28,955 nucleotides of DNA from positions 1 through 28,955 of the IMG/VR virus record IMGVR_UViG_3300036854_000084. One strand, given 5' to 3'. The notes under the pieces are model-generated. The model was given only the letters and a program-made list of their open reading frames with translations, did no database searches and had not been told where the DNA came from. Source of the DNA: a virus. The translations under genes were made by a program, and so were the position numbers. Positions 28,214-28,955 of this stretch are shown here, one piece after another (the stretch's first letter is position 1; each line of letters starts with the position of its first letter).

Positions 28214-28955
28214 TCAATCGGGCGGGGCTGTCGGGGGATGACTGACAGCCGATGTCTCTGAAGCCTCTGAAGCCGCCTCGGTCGCCGCCGCAGTCCCCTC
28301 GACGGTCGTCGGAGTCACCTCGATCACAACCGGCGTACGACTGAAGAGATCACTCACCGCCTGTTGGACCGCTTCGAGCGTCCCCTTGCCGGCGCCGCTC
28401 GCCGCCCCCGCCTCCGCGAGCGTCAGGGTGGTCTGCGACGCCTGGACGACGTTCACGCCGGCGGCACGGGAGATCAGCGAGGCGAGTTCGAGCGCGAGCT
28501 TCTGACGATCGAGATCCGGGAGCTGCAGGACGCGTCCGCGGCCGGCGCAGGTGGGGCAGACGACGATCGAGGGCGGCTCGCCCTTCTCGCCCGGCTCCGT
28601 GATCTGGCCCGTCGCCCCGCAGCCTCCGCAGCCGACTTCGTAGGGCGCCGCGCGGCTCATCACGTCCTCGACCACGGGGAGGAGACGGGTCGTGATCGCC
28701 TGGTAGGCCTGGACGTGCGCGCGGACGATCATCGCTTTGCGATAGGCGGCGAACAGATCCGCGATGGTGAGCCCGGCCAGCCCACATAGCCGGCGCAGGG
28801 GGAGATCGTCGTAGCGCGGATCGAGCAGCAGGCTCACGACCTGCTCGACCTCGGGGTGATCGGTGGCGATCGCGAGGGCGTCGGTGAGCGCCTGACGACC
28901 GCCGAGGACGTCGACGAAGGTGTCGATGGCGGCCGAGGAGAGGCGCGCTTCTTCG
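28214..28955 (-). CDS. Terminase small subunit-like protein with zinc-finger insert, 5' end outside window
   Basis: The frame is open to the window edge, so the true start lies beyond 28955; 246 residues are visible. A start at the GTG at 28837 would cut off coding-looking sequence. The first ~80 visible residues are helical, with LLLDPRYDDLPLRRLCGLAG followed by a second helix, resembling the DNA-binding helix-turn-helix of phage terminase small subunits that recognise the packaging site. Next come a DnaJ-like zinc pair, CGGCGATG and CPTCAGRG (28535-28630), a helical stretch, and an Ala/Thr/Ser/Pro-rich C-terminus. The large subunit lies about 0.8 kb downstream on the same strand, which supports the call. 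The zinc pair could serve DNA binding or oligomer stability; that is inference. A different DNA-binding regulator is the main alternative. Confidence 0.6.
   Translation of the reverse strand, partial: EEARLSSAAIDTFVDVLGGRQALTDALAIATDHPEVEQVVSLLLDPRYDDLPLRRLCGLAGLTIADLFAAYRKAMIVRAHVQAYQAITTRLLPVVEDVMSRAAPYEVGCGGCGATGQITEPGEKGEPPSIVVCPTCAGRGRVLQLPDLDRQKLALELASLISRAAGVNVVQASQTTLTLAEAGAASGAGKGTLEAVQQAVSDLFSRTPVVIEVTPTTVEGTAAATEAASEASETSAVSHPPTAPPD

Noticed and set aside
24928-28245. Long plus-strand frames of 562 and 536 codons opposite the terminase region
   Set aside because: Repetitive Gly/Arg/Glu composition with no domain; they lie antisense to terminase and the membrane genes.
1-28955. tRNA, rRNA, CRISPR array, integrase, transposase
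   Set aside because: I saw no cloverleaf-like TTCGAATC arm with matching stems, no regular repeat-spacer pattern, and no integrase or transposase motif.

Overview
The window is a continuous piece of a tailed double-stranded DNA phage (Caudoviricetes) or prophage genome. It is GC-rich throughout. I place 37 genes, all on the minus strand, so transcription runs from high to low coordinates. Most neighbours overlap by 1-4 bases (TGATG, ATGA, GTGA) or lie a few bases apart. There are no plus-strand genes, tRNAs, integrase, transposons or CRISPR. The phage is not one I can name. The host is probably a high-GC bacterium that uses Shine-Dalgarno (SD) sites, because GGAGG-type sites precede many starts. 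The genes belong mostly to phage families known from uncultured viruses. Functions are assigned by motif and gene order, not by database search.

Layout in transcription order. (1) 28955-25111, packaging module with an embedded membrane cassette: a terminase small subunit cut by the window edge and carrying a DnaJ-like CxxC pair, two small membrane proteins (possible holins), a 59-aa protein and the terminase large subunit. (2) 25184-20981, five small proteins and the portal: a putative ribbon-helix-helix protein, a proline-rich protein, two conserved small phage proteins, a zinc-ribbon protein and the ~713-aa portal. The zinc-ribbon and portal genes have no normal start codon at the place where their ribosome-binding sites point; CTG and ATC sit there instead. 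(3) 20976-18908, nine very small genes between portal and scaffold. Seven in a row are short, basic and end in Arg, mostly Arg-Arg. (4) 18845-15919, capsid assembly: coiled-coil scaffold, major capsid protein with an unexpected hydrophobic N-terminal extension, decoration protein, and a small probable virion protein. (5) 15815-9088, a first neck/adaptor-like protein followed by a long run of small beta-rich virion proteins, a modular repeat protein, a 47-aa membrane microprotein and a cysteine-rich protein. (6) 9077-1, a 904-aa LamG-like virion protein, two more adaptor-like proteins, a 1328-aa probable tail nozzle/hub with four C-terminal repeats, a coiled-coil fibre-like protein and a gene cut by the window edge.

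How they fit together. Terminase cuts and pumps DNA through the portal into a shell built from scaffold, capsid and decoration proteins. Adaptor-like proteins then seal the portal and carry the nozzle and appendages. A large P22-size portal, adaptor-like proteins and a nozzle-like beta protein, with no tape measure or tail-tube gene in 29 kb, suggest a short-tailed (podovirus-like) particle. This is an inference, since the structural region continues past position 1.
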